Shown: in pieces, positions 19,824 through 30,200 of the stretch
Layout: each line of letters opens with the position of its first letter
How positions within the stretch are numbered: position 1 is the first letter of the stretch
Assembly (NCBI GenBank): GCA_001969505.1
Contig: LSSK01000671.1
Span: forward strand, 1 to 31,505
Length of the DNA: 31,505 nt
Direction of reading: 5' to 3'
Origin: Zancudomyces culisetae
Lineage: Eukaryota > Kickxellomycota > Harpellomycetes > Harpellales > Legeriomycetaceae
The notes under the pieces: generated by a model
The model's input: the letters and a program-made list of their open reading frames with translations, nothing else
Database searches by the model: none
Told to the model about the DNA's origin: nothing
Program-made: the position numbers and the translations under genes

Positions 19824-21094
19824 ATGAGTAGAGTGATTGATGGGAACGTGTTTGTAACGATATTTTTTGTATGCTTTTCTGTATACTTTTGCCTGAGATA
19901 TGTGCTCGATTTTCAACGTGGGAATAATGGGAAGGGGATTGAAAGAAATAAAACTACAGATTTGCAGTGTCCGATCGATATTATATCTTGTGCAAAAAGC
20001 GATATAAATACTTGTTGCAGCCCAAAATATGGGTTGCTTGTTTTGGCTCTACAGGTAGGCCCTTTCTATTAAACGGCTATGTTTTTTTTCTCAGTTTATT
20101 TGCATTTATTTACAGTCTAGTTTCAACTACTCTTTTGTGGGTATTGAAGACTATACTCTACGCTTTCTGGTATTTTACCGAGAAAGTATATGTTGCAAAC
20201 TTTTCGTTTTGCGTAAAAAAAGGGAGGAGGAGGATAAGTATATGAGGAGATAAGGGTGTTAATGTGTCAATACTGAAAATATAGTGGGACTTAAACTATG
20301 GGCCAAGCGAGCAGTTCACAATCCACGGGCTTTGGCCGGATAAATGGTAACTAAGCATGTTTTTACAGCCACATGATTGTACAAAACTTTCCAAAGATTA
20401 ATATTTAATCAATGGTAGATATACTAAAAGTACATAATTTAACTACTAGTGACGGAACATTTGCACCAAGAAACGGATGTGATAGCAGTAGAAACGTGGA
20501 TAGGATAGATAATACAATTTTAAAGATGAACAGGACGCTATATAATGAAATGAAAAGCCTTTGGCCCTCAAACAAGGGTGACGATAATAAGTTTTGGTAC
20601 GTATTTTGAATGTTTAGAACTATTACTAGTCGAAGAGTTGGGTGAGTGCAAAGAGTAGGAACTTATATAGATTTGTGCGTGTGTATTTACTTAGGGTTCA
20701 TGAATGGAATAAGCATGGAACGTGTGTTACAACACTAGATCCGAAATGTTATGATGGAGACGAGTACGTGGATGGGATGGATAAAATCGACTACTTTGCA
20801 AAGGTGGTGGAATTAACAAAAAAGTATAATGTGTATGAGTATCTAAAGAAACACGGTGTCGTTCCAATTCCGAGAGAGAGCAATGGAAAGCCACCCAAGA
20901 GAAGATACAAGTTAGCAGACTTTACGGATGCAATTGAAGCTGAATTTGGGTTCAAACCAAACGTATTCTGCGTTGGGGCAAGATTGATGGAGGTCCGATT
21001 GTTTTTCTTGGTTAAGAACAAGGACGTGTATGTGCCTACATATGCGAGGGGCAAAAGTACGTGTAGAAGTATAATATATCAGGAAAGGTTCTAA
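19824..21094 (+). CDS. RNase T2 family ribonuclease, copy B (4 exons)
   Basis: Exons: 19824-20054, 20285-20346, 20450-20596 and 20695-21094 (231+62+147+400 = 840 nt), giving 279 aa, exactly the length of copy A. Introns are 230, 103 and 98 nt, all GT-AG. The start at 19824 is preferred over the in-frame ATG at 19785 because MSRVIDGN aligns with MSRLISGN of copy A and the start lies closer to the expected leader. Catalytic motifs FTIHGLWP and FWVHEWNKHGTC are complete; the second is interrupted by intron 3 inside the Trp codon. The hydrophobic N-terminus and the cysteine pattern are conserved. An active secreted or membrane-anchored ribonuclease is expected. AATAAA lies at 21209-21214. Single-frame reading would wrongly give three fragments. 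Confidence 0.92.
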
Positions 21095-21340
21095 ACAGAG
21101 ATTGTGGTTGTGTTTTATGATCGATATGAATGAATAGTTGTTATTTCATAGTTATTGATAGGAAAGATATGTAGTTTTCTGAATAACTTTTAGCTAGCAC
21201 AATATTTGAATAAAGTCATGGTATGGCTGAATGTGAGTGAGAGGCATTTTAATTTGAGGGCTAGTTTGAGCTAATTTTAATCTTAGCAAATGATTTGTTG
21301 AGGTTGAATATTTTTTTCCTAATCAGTAATTGTTTCAAAA
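21095..21340 (+). repeat. 3' flank of RNase T2 copy B, duplicated after copy A
   Basis: Collinear with 18248-18466. It differs mainly by a roughly 27-bp insertion before the poly(A) signal (around 21187-21213) that ends in a second GAATAA. The region carries the 3' UTR and cleavage signals. Confidence 0.85.
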
Positions 21341-21883
21341 CCGCTTTTTATGGATTGAACGAATAAACAAAAAAAGTAATATCCTGCAAACGTGACAAAG
21401 AGGACGAGGTAAAAAAAATAAACTGCCTGGGGAGTTGCAAATAATAGGATTGTAGATAAATTTTTTTTATTCCATTTTTTTTTTGTTAGTTTCAAGATAA
21501 AATTGGAAAGAGCAAAAATATTTATCGCTTTTGAGAAACTGGTTTCTGATACACCAAAAATACATCAAGTGCGATATTTTTAATACCCAGTTTGTTTTTT
21601 GGTAGGAAAAAACAAAGAGATTATCAACGAACGACGTGGATTTGCTTTTCAGATACAAGTGGGTGTGATTGGACCTAGTACTAGGTAAGACATGGGAATA
21701 GCAAGTTTAATTGTCATTTTTAGCTTGTTGATTTAGTGGGTAATCCTGCCTTTTTAAATTGGGACGATAAGATTGTTTCAAAGCAAAATATCAGATGCTA
21801 TCCAAAGTGTCGGTAGAAAAGTGGAAATAGATAAAGAATGAATAAAAACTGAAAGACGAATAACTGAAAAATAGATTTGAAAC
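21341..21883. other. Intergenic region, promoter of NDUFV1
   Basis: About 540 bp of AT-rich DNA with no supported gene. It ends in an A-rich leader (from about 21825) just before the NDUFV1 start codon. A short minus-strand open frame at 21467-21658 comes from T-rich sequence and is not called. Confidence 0.4.
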
Positions 21884-23314
21884 ATGATGATTCAGGGCTT
21901 CAAGAATAAACTAATAAAAACACAAGGCGTCCAAGGATTGGCAAGGGGACTCGCTTCAGCAGCAGCAGCGACACCATCGCCACGCACATACGGAGGATTG
22001 AAGGATCAAGACAGAATCTTTACCAATGTGTATGGGCGATACGATTTTAAATTGAAGGGCGCCCTGAAAAGAGGAGATTGGTACAAGACCAAAGAGATAA
22101 TCCATAAAGGAGAGGATTGGATACTTAAGGAAATTAAAGATTCAGGACTAAGAGGACGAGGAGGAGCAGGTTTTCCAAGTGGATTGAAATGGAGTTTTAT
22201 GGGTAAGAGCTCACCAGGACGAAAGAGATATCTAGTGATCAATGCGGATGAGGGAGAGCCAGGAACATGCAAGGACAGAGAGATATTGCGACACGAGCCA
22301 CACAAGCTAGTTGAGGGATGTTTGTTGGCAGGACGAGCAATGTTGGCCAACGCGGCGTATATTTACATTCGAGGAGAGTTTGTTCAAGAAGCAAACAACG
22401 TCCAAACAGCGATAGACGAGGCATACAAGGCTGGGCTAATTGGAAAGAATGCGTGTGAGTCCGGATATGACTTTGATGTCTATTTGGTAAGAGGAGCAGG
22501 AGCATATATTTGTGGAGAAGAAACAGCATTGATTGAGTCGATTGAAGGCAAGCAAGGCAAGCCACGCCTTAAGCCGCCATTCCCAGCTGACACAGGTCTG
22601 TTTGGATGTCCAACAACAGTTTCAAATGTCGAGACAGTAGCTGTAGCACCAACAATTCTGAGAAGAGGTGGATCATGGTTTGCTGGATTTGGTGCACCAC
22701 GCAACTCAGGCACTAAACTGTTTTGCATCTCTGGTCACGTCAACAATCCTTGCACTGTCGAAGAAGAAATGAGCATTCCTCTGCGTGAGCTGCTTGAGCG
22801 ACACTGTGGTGGTATCCGTGGTGGATGGGACAATCTACTCGCTATTATTCCAGGTGGTTCTTCTGTGCCTCTGCTGCCAAAGCACGACTGTGAGGTAGCA
22901 GCAATGGATTTTGATTCGCTGCGTGACTTGCAGTCTGGTCTTGGTACTGCTGCAGTCATTGTAATGGACAAATCTGTCGACATTGTTGCCGCCATCGCAA
23001 GATTGTCTGCCTTTTACCGTCACGAATCATGTGGCCAATGCACGCCATGCAGAGAAGGAACCACCTGGCTCGACAACATGATGACCAGATTTGTTGCTGG
23101 AAATGGCCATGTTGACGAAATCAACCAGCTGATGGAACTCACCAAGCAAATCGAGGGCAACACTATCTGTGCTCTTGGTGATGCTGCTGCCTGGCCTGTC
23201 CAGGGTCTAATCAGACACTTTAGGCCTGAGTTGGAAAGGAGATTGAAGTCCGGTGACCGTGATGCTGTCTTGAAGGACATTTACGTTCCAAATAACTATT
23301 CCGTCACTTTCTGA
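21884..23314 (+). CDS. NDUFV1: NADH:ubiquinone oxidoreductase 51-kDa subunit (complex I, NDUFV1)
   Basis: 476 aa, single exon. Role: binds FMN and the N3 4Fe-4S cluster and oxidises NADH in the matrix arm of complex I. Seen: an N-terminal mitochondrial presequence rich in Lys/Arg/Ala (about 1-30); [13 protein letters not shown] (91-103) and [14 protein letters not shown] (120-133) for [27 protein letters not shown] (207-226); the cluster motif SCGQCTPC with Cys383, Cys386 and Cys389, plus Cys429 in [12 protein letters not shown]. All ligands are present and length is normal for the family. It starts with two consecutive ATGs; either may be used. AATAAA lies at 23371-23376. Codon choice changes clearly along the gene, GGA/AGA/CGA-rich before and GGT/CGT-rich after about codon 260. 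Confidence 0.98.
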   Translation: MMIQGFKNKLIKTQGVQGLARGLASAAAATPSPRTYGGLKDQDRIFTNVYGRYDFKLKGALKRGDWYKTKEIIHKGEDWILKEIKDSGLRGRGGAGFPSGLKWSFMGKSSPGRKRYLVINADEGEPGTCKDREILRHEPHKLVEGCLLAGRAMLANAAYIYIRGEFVQEANNVQTAIDEAYKAGLIGKNACESGYDFDVYLVRGAGAYICGEETALIESIEGKQGKPRLKPPFPADTGLFGCPTTVSNVETVAVAPTILRRGGSWFAGFGAPRNSGTKLFCISGHVNNPCTVEEEMSIPLRELLERHCGGIRGGWDNLLAIIPGGSSVPLLPKHDCEVAAMDFDSLRDLQSGLGTAAVIVMDKSVDIVAAIARLSAFYRHESCGQCTPCREGTTWLDNMMTRFVAGNGHVDEINQLMELTKQIEGNTICALGDAAAWPVQGLIRHFRPELERRLKSGDRDAVLKDIYVPNNYSVTF

Positions 23315-23390
23315 TTTCTTTTATCCAATGTTATTTTCTTTTTTTCGCTTACATTTTCCCATAACATTAAAATAAACTTTACACTATTTA

Positions 23391-23430
23391 CCACCCCCTA
23401 CCCCCTACCCCTTACCTCTTACCCCCATCC
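23391..23430 (-). other. C-rich tract: predicted G-quadruplex on the minus strand
   Basis: The plus strand has repeated CCCCCTA/CCCCTTA blocks. The minus strand therefore carries at least four runs of four or five G separated by short TA-containing loops. It lies just after the NDUFV1 poly(A) signal and about 415 bp before the DRE2 start. It resembles telomere-type repeat (TAGGGG) but is short and internal. Confidence 0.6.
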
Positions 23431-23844
23431 TTGTTAGCAGCCTGCTGTTTTTTAACATCTTGCGCACTCTCCCACTCATTAGTTTGCATTTGTAATCTTT
23501 GGTTCATGCTATTGCTAATGTGTCCTTTTTTGTTCCATAAAAAAATGAACTTCCATGCTCATAGCCAATAAACATCAGAAACTTTATCCTCATTCTCATT
23601 TTTTTTCGCTGCACTAGAATTCCTAATTTTCGGATTACTAATACATTTTGTTTCCAAGTTTTGCAGACCCTTTTTCTTTCCTTATTTTCTTTTTTCATCC
23701 AGAAATACATTGTGAGCAACAATCATTTACTACACCCTATTTACTTTATGCAAGCTAAATAAAGACGATAGGAAAAAAAAACACAAGGCGAAGGAATATA
23801 TTTCCAAGAAAAAAAACAACAGAATACAACCATCTAGAGGAAAT
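23431..23844. other. Intergenic region, promoter of DRE2
   Basis: T-rich sequence in its first part, then an A-rich leader (about 23755-23840). No gene is supported; the minus-strand open frames here are T/A-run artefacts. Confidence 0.4.
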
Positions 23845-25157
23845 ATGCTCGAATTGATCAAACCAAATAACAAGGTGCTCGTTCTCTCACTCGTTGACAA
23901 CAGCACACAGCAACAATTCCAGGAATTCTTTAACACTGTTAGAGAAAAGCTGGCAGCTCAAGCTGGATCAGAAGGCCATGCCGATTTCGAACAATTGTCG
24001 CGTTTCGATTACTCTTCTTTTGCGGCTACAAAGGCTGGTTACTACGACTTGATTTACTATGCTCCAGTAGTCAATGTTAACGATACCAACAGCACCAACA
24101 TCGATGGTAACAATCTGAAGCTTTTGGCCAAGTGTTTGAAACCAGGTGGTACGATCTCTCTTCAATTTGCTCAAGATTCTAAGCTTACTAACGGCTCCAG
24201 TGCTGATAGCAATCAAAAATGTACCAGTGGCAACGGAACCGGGAGATGCGGTGGTGCATTCTGCGATAAATTGCGCATTTCAGGCTTTACCAACATCAAA
24301 TGCAATTCCAAAGTACCTAATGGTGAGAATGGTGATGCCAGCTCTGCTTTGATCCAAGTACGTTTACGTTAAATTAACTCCCTACAATTTTACTTGACAC
24401 ATTCTATGTATTATACATGCTGTATTGGTACAATTTATACTAACGAAAAAGAAAACTGCTTTTAAATCATTTCTTAGATTTCTGCTGAAAAATCAACACT
24501 TGGTGTTGGGGCAGGAAGAGCCCTTAACTTGAATAAACTGCAGAATGCAAATTCAGATATTATGGCGATAAAATCACTGTTAGTATCTGCTGATAATACC
24601 CGCGCGGCAGGAGCAGGAGCAGGAGCAGGCGCAGGTGAAGAGGACGATGATGAGTTCATCGATGAAAACGACCTTTTGGATGAACAAGACTATGTTAAAC
24701 CAACGCCTGAATCACTAGCGCGTAAGTTTTATTTTTGTTTTATTTTACTTTGTTTTTTGTTATGAGCTAGTATGGCACCAACACAAGGGGAATATAATTA
24801 CTACATTTTTTTTTGTTTTGTGCTAACTCTTTGTCTTTTCTTCTACTTTATTACTTGGAAATAGGTCCTGGTGATGAAAAGTCAAAACGAAGGGCCTGTA
24901 AAAACTGTACATGTGGATTAGCCGAACTAGAAGATGCAGCAGAGGCAGAACTGGGCGCAGATGGAGCTAACGGCGATGGCGGAAAATCATCGGCCAAAGT
25001 CACCTTGGATAATTTGAAGGACTTCAAATCATCATGTGGAAATTGTAGCTTGGGAGATGCCTTTAGATGCTCTACATGTCCCTATCTCGGAATGCCAGCA
25101 TTCAAGCCAGGCGAAGAGATCCAGCTATCTGGAATCATGGCGGATGATGATATTTAG
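23845..25157 (+). CDS. DRE2: Anamorsin/Dre2, cytosolic Fe-S cluster assembly factor (3 exons)
   Basis: Exons: 23845-24357, 24478-24721 and 24865-25157 (1050 nt, 349 aa). Introns are 120 and 143 nt, GT-AG, with branch sites ACTAAC and GCTAACT. Role: receives electrons from the diflavin reductase Tah18 for early cytosolic Fe-S assembly. Seen: an N-terminal degenerate methyltransferase-like domain (about 1-171) with [12 protein letters not shown]; a linker with Gly-Ala repeats and an acidic stretch (about 172-252); motif [10 protein letters not shown] (Cys264, 267, 269); motif [20 protein letters not shown] (Cys310, 313, 321, 324). The fourth cysteine expected 9-11 residues before Cys264 is absent in this model: the stretch reads [15 protein letters not shown]. 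The final GMPAFKPGE is canonical. Confidence 0.95.
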
Positions 25158-26374
25158 ATGCCCTTTATCTTTGTTCACTACATTTCTTTTCTAGTTTAGT
25201 GTTTCATTTAGTACTTTAGTATTTGTTTGTTGCTGAAAAAAAAAAAACAAAAAGTAAATTTTATCTAGGGGGAAAACCCCCGGTATGATTTCGCCGTATT
25301 TGTGCTGTACCAGGGTAGGACTGGTTGGTCTTAAGTGAGCAATGGGTTGTTTGGGTTGAAGTAAATTGAACTTGTAAGTGCCATTAAGCGAGCAAAGCCA
25401 GGGCGAGGGACCTCATTTTTTCTATCTCATTATGCATATAAATCCGATTTTTAATAAAAGTTATATGTAAAGCATATACAAGCCCATATTCATATTATCG
25501 TACACACATGACTACATTAACTATTATATTCATGTGAATGTAGACAGCTCAGCAATTGAGATATTGTATTGGAACTGATGGAGCATGAATAAGAAAAAGT
25601 TTTTTTTTGTTATCAAGTCACAGCTTCATTTCTCATTCCTCCTCCCCAACCTCAAATGAATTATATAATAATGTGCTATTTCGCCTACCAATGTAATGCA
25701 CTTAAATGATTATCTAATCAGCAACTACAAACAGTTTGCCTTATTTGCACGCGCTTTAGATACTTTTTGTCATTGCGACTGAAAGAGCAAATGTGAAAAA
25801 CGTATACTCGTATATACCACTGAATATATTTGCGGAAGTGGGGCTGATCATAGCCATGGAATGTGTAGGGGCTCATATTGTAGCTGAATACGGTGGGATG
25901 CTGTGTTGGGTTAAGGCTAACGTCCTATTTGAAGCTGTAGAGGAATGAAGTTGTACCAAGTGTACAATACCTAAATTTATAGGAGCCAGGATGTTTATAG
26001 CTAATATTGCCTAACTGTCCTATATTCCACTCCTTTTTACAACCACAAGAAATGAAAGCTGTAAATATATTTCTTATCTTTTTCCTCAAAGGTCAGGGCC
26101 ACTTACTATCAAATTAAATTAATGGACAAAAGAAAAAGAATGTTGATTGTTATGTAACGGCCTCCAATGGGCTTGACCTTTACCTTTTTTGCTATTTTTT
26201 GGTCTATATACAAGTTAACAGTTAGTAATGCGTTTACTGTTGCTAATTTTGGCAAATGAGAGGAAAGAAAGCGGGACTGGGGTGCTATGAACATGTTCCT
26301 TACACCCATCGATTCTATCGATAACGCCGATATGTTTGCACATTATGACTGAGTGGAAAGATATGACAGGTTGG
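25158..26374. other. Intergenic region downstream of DRE2
   Basis: About 1.2 kb with no supported gene. It includes the DRE2 3' UTR and a GGGGG-AAAA-CCCCC hairpin at 25268-25281. The 25260-25420 part is GC-richer than the surroundings, but I could not match it to a tRNA, snRNA or 5S pattern. Confidence 0.4.
25268..25281. other. Perfect GGGGG-AAAA-CCCCC hairpin
   Basis: A 5-bp all-GC stem with an AAAA loop lies 110 bp after the DRE2 stop, just past a poly-A run. It could be a 3' UTR or transcript-end structure, or chance. Confidence 0.4.
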
Positions 26375-26382
26375 TATAAATA
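26375..26382 (+). promoter_or_regulatory. Candidate TATA box TATAAATA
   Basis: The same octamer, also preceded by G, is found before both RNase T2 genes. Here it precedes the doubtful small ORF at 26550, with two very short ATG frames (about 26455 and 26509) in between. Confidence 0.4.
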
Positions 26383-26549
26383 GTTTGTTGGTTCTCATAA
26401 TTGGTTTTAGAGTAGTAGCTGCTTGAAGTGGAGAAGTGCGGCGCTTAGCCCGCGTATGCTACCTGCTAAATAAGTCTTTACAGTTCTACACGGACATATT
26501 TGCCTGTTTATGTACAAGAGTATTTGTGATCTCCAATAAAAAGTGGTAT

Positions 26550-26801
26550 ATGGCCAAGTATGGTTTAGCAAAGAGTGCTGCATATTTACATAAATATAGT
26601 GGCATGAGCTGCTCATTTTTCTGTTTTTTCGGTTTCTTATATTCTTTTAATAGGATATTCATTCAGAATAAAGCAGCTCAACCCTTTTTTGCGAAAAAAA
26701 AGCGAGAAAGACTGGAAAAAAAAAACTCACAACCAAAAGAAACCGCTGAAAGTAGTAACGATACAATAACGAATATAGGCAATATACATGCTTACAATTA
26801 A
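26550..26801 (+). CDS. Possible small membrane protein (83 aa), unrecognised
   Basis: Starts MAKYGLAKSAAYLHKYSG, then a Phe/Cys-rich hydrophobic stretch (about 19-38), a basic helix-like stretch AKKKRERLEKK (48-58) and a polar Asn/Thr-rich tail. I do not recognise it. Support is weak: a TATAAATA 175 bp upstream, a plausible hydrophobic-basic arrangement, and an open frame continuing upstream without an ATG. Against it: part of the composition comes from T- and A-runs, and two short upstream ATGs would precede it on a transcript from that TATA. It may be one exon of a spliced gene or not a gene. Confidence 0.25.
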   Translation: MAKYGLAKSAAYLHKYSGMSCSFFCFFGFLYSFNRIFIQNKAAQPFFAKKKRERLEKKNSQPKETAESSNDTITNIGNIHAYN

Positions 26802-27279
26802 CCAGCAATAGTATTAAGAGGACTAGATATCACACCTGACAGGAAAAAACCAAAAGTATATTCTTTATTACCAACGTAGCATCAACCTGCGACTTGCGTT
26901 TTAAATCTGATCAGTTGAGCGCTTTCAATTATCAAAAAAAAAAACGCTGAACCATATTAATAAAGAATCAGGTTCAGAAAATTGAGGAAAAAAAAACTTT
27001 AAGCAAATAAAAAATTTCTAAACGAAACGGCCAAATCAGAATTAAAATACAATTACCAAATTCCAATTTTTTAAATTAATACCCTCAAAGCCGAATAAAA
27101 AATTTTGGCGACAAAAAAAAAGAATTGGGAAAAAGAAAACAAAATAACGATCCTTCTTTATCAAGTTTTGAATTTTCGTTTCCACTGATTCACTTTTACA
27201 ACAGATTAAAAAATTAACCACAAGAAAACAACAGTGCAGAGCAAAGGTATCTAAACCTGGCCAAAGGTAACTAAAATTA
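26802..27279. other. Intergenic region, promoter and A-rich leader of C1-THF synthase
   Basis: About 480 bp, A-rich, especially 26930-27280. No gene is supported. The minus-strand open frame 27042-27371 overlaps the start of the synthase and is a shadow of A-rich sequence. Confidence 0.45.
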
Positions 27280-30200
27280 ATGATAAATAGTTTCAGATTA
27301 CAAAACGTGAGAAAAACACACGCTATTGGTGTAGCAATTGGTAGGAGTGGCAGCATCAGAAACATCTCCACACATAAAATCCACCAAAACGCCCTCGTTT
27401 TCGGAAAAGACAGGTTGCAACCAAACAGGGTTTACCAAAGGCATATAAAAGGTCTTAGCACTACCCGTCTCGGAAATCAAAAGAGTTCTTTAAGACCAGA
27501 AGAATTTGAACACAACAGCTTTAACCGCAGTAGTGTTAACAGCAATAGTACAGGTTTTTTGAAAATGGCTAGCAATAACATGGAAGAAATAGTAGAGTAT
27601 ACTAAAATGACAGCCAAGGATGCAGCCATCCCATATGAGAAGCTGCCAGAGGGTCAGTTTGCCTCCTTGTTCGATGGAAAGGCGACAGCAGAAGCTATCC
27701 GAAGTGAGCTGAAACAAAAAATAGAAGCAGTCAGAGCAAAACATCCCAGTTTCAGCCCAGGACTAGCAGTAGTCCAAGTAGGAACAAGAAAGGACTCTAC
27801 TCAATACGTCAAAATGAAGAGACTTGCCTGTGAACAAGTCGGAATAGTCTTTCAGAAGTTTGAGTTTGATGAAAGCGTAAGCGAGCAGGAGGTTGAGCAG
27901 CTTGTACACAAGCTGAATGCGGACGATTCAATCTCGGGAATTATTGTGCAGCTACCTTTGCCAAAGCATATGAGAGAAGAGAACATTGTAAACGCTGTAT
28001 GTGTAGAAAAGGATGTAGATGGATTCCACGTAGATAACATTGGAAATCTGTTCAAGAAAAAGGGAAAAACTCTATTCACATCATGCACACCAAAGGGCTG
28101 TATGGAGTTACTCAAGAGGTATGGAATTGAGATTAAAGGAAAGCGCGCAGTCGTTGTAGGCCGCAGTGACATCGTAGGAACACCAGTATCCGGACTTTTA
28201 ACTAAGGCAAACGCAACTGTAACCATTGCACACAGCCACACAAAGAACATTGCAGAGGTCGTTGGACAAGCAGATATTGTAGTAGCCGCATTGGGAGTAC
28301 CAGAATTTGTTAAGGGTAGCTGGATCAAGGAAGGCGCAGTAGTTGTAGATGTGGGTATAAATGCAGTTGATGACAGCACCAAGAAGAGCGGATACCGTAT
28401 GGTTGGTGATGTTGAGTATGGAGAAGCAAGAAAGAGAGCCAGCTACATCACACCAGTTCCAGGTGGCGTTGGGCCCATGACTGTCGCAATGCTCCTTCAA
28501 AACACCGTAGAGGGTGCAATTAGACAATTCAACGAGCGTACCAAAATCAGATTCCGACCAACTAAACTCAACCTTGAGGTTCCAGTACCATCAGACTCGC
28601 AGATAGCCGGCAAAGTTAAACCAAAGCTAATCACAGGTGTTGCTCATGAGCTCAAAATCCAGACAGATGAACTTGAACAATACGGGAAATACAAGGCCAA
28701 GGTCTCTTTGGATATACTAAATAGAATCGGTGGACACACCAACGGAAGATATGTGGTTGTCGCTGGAATGACACCCACACCGCTAGGTGAAGGAAAGTCA
28801 ACAACATCGATTGGTCTAGCCCAAGGACTGGGTGCTCACCTAAACAAAACAGCAATTGCCTGCGTACGACAACCCAGCCAGGGCCCAACCTTTGGAATCA
28901 AGGGTGGTGCAGCCGGTGGTGGCTATTCTCAAGTAATTCCTATGGATGAATTCAATCTACATCTCACTGGTGATATCCACGCAGTTTCGGCCGCAAACAA
29001 TCTTTTGGCAGCAGCAATTGACGCCAGAATGTTCCACGAAGCTTCACAGAGCGACAATGCGTTGTTTAATCGATTATGTCCAGTAGTTAAGGGCAAACGT
29101 GAATTCTCCAAATCAATGTTTAGCAGATTAGAGCGCCTAGGGATAAACAAGACACAGCCAGAAGATCTTACTGAAGACGAAATAGGTCGCTTTGCTCGCC
29201 TAGACATCGATCCATCAACCATTACATGGAACCGCGTTGTAGATATCAACGACCGGTTCCTGCGCCAGGTCAACATCAGCCAAACACTCACCAACAAAAC
29301 CGTAATGAGCCGCGATACCCAGTTTGATATCTCTGTTGGTTCAGAAATTATGGCCGTCTTGGCACTTGCCTCAGACCTCAGTGACCTCAAGGCTCGATTG
29401 GGTAGAATGATAGTTGCGTTTTCCAAGAGCGGTGCTCCAGTTTACGCCGATGACTTGGGTATCACTGGCGCACTGACTGTACTGATGAAGGATGCCATCA
29501 AACCAACAATTATGCAAACACTGGAAGGAACCCCTGTGTTCATCCACGCCGGTCCATTCGCTAACATTGCCCACGGAAACTCCTCTGTAATTGCCGACCG
29601 CATTGCACTTAAGCTAGCAGGAACAGCACCTGGAGAGCCAAACACAGCACCAAATGTTGGATATGTGATCACAGAAGCTGGATTTGGAAGTGACATTGGC
29701 TTTGAGAAGTTTATGAACATCAAGTGTCGTCAATCCGGTCTCTATCCAGACTGTGTTGTAGTTGTTGCAACCATCCGCGCTCTGAAGATGCACGGTGGTG
29801 GTGCACCTGTCACTGCTGGTGCCAAGCTGCACGATGACTACACATGCGAAAATGTCGAGCTTGTACGCAACGGATTGGCCAACTTGGTTCGCCACATTGA
29901 AAACTGCAACAAGTTCAAGATTCCTGTAGTGGTAGCGCTCAACAAATTCAGCACCGACTCTCAGGCTGAAATCGACCTGGTTGTTAAAACTGCCACCGAA
30001 GCCGGAGCCTACGCTGCCCACTTGTCTGACAACTGGGCTCTTGGTGGTGCTGGTGCCTTGGATCTCTGCAATGCTGTTGTGTCTGCTTGTGAGTTAAACA
30101 AATCTGGCGAAAACCAATCACAACCTGATATCAACTCAGTTATTTACTCAGACTCTACCCCACTCAAAGAGAAGATTCTTGCTCTTGCAAAATCCATCTA

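Noticed and set aside
19967-20245. Open frame running through intron 1 of RNase T2 copy B
   Set aside because: It is out of frame with the RNase and reads mainly intron sequence.
22006-23280. Minus-strand open frames opposite NDUFV1 and, similarly, opposite C1-THF synthase
   Set aside because: Antisense shadows of highly conserved genes, with no start context or motifs.
23391-23430. Telomere end or telomere-derived array
   Set aside because: Only a few irregular CCCCTA units lie between two housekeeping genes; better described as an internal G-quadruplex-prone tract.
24813-24864. Alternative start for DRE2 exon 3 giving a separate 114-aa protein
   Set aside because: The upstream residues are intron sequence; the spliced model joins three phase-compatible exons into a normal-length Dre2.
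26436-26549. Upstream part of the 121-codon frame at 26436-26801
   Set aside because: It begins at GTG, which is not a normal nuclear start codon; only the part from the ATG at 26550 was kept as a doubtful gene.
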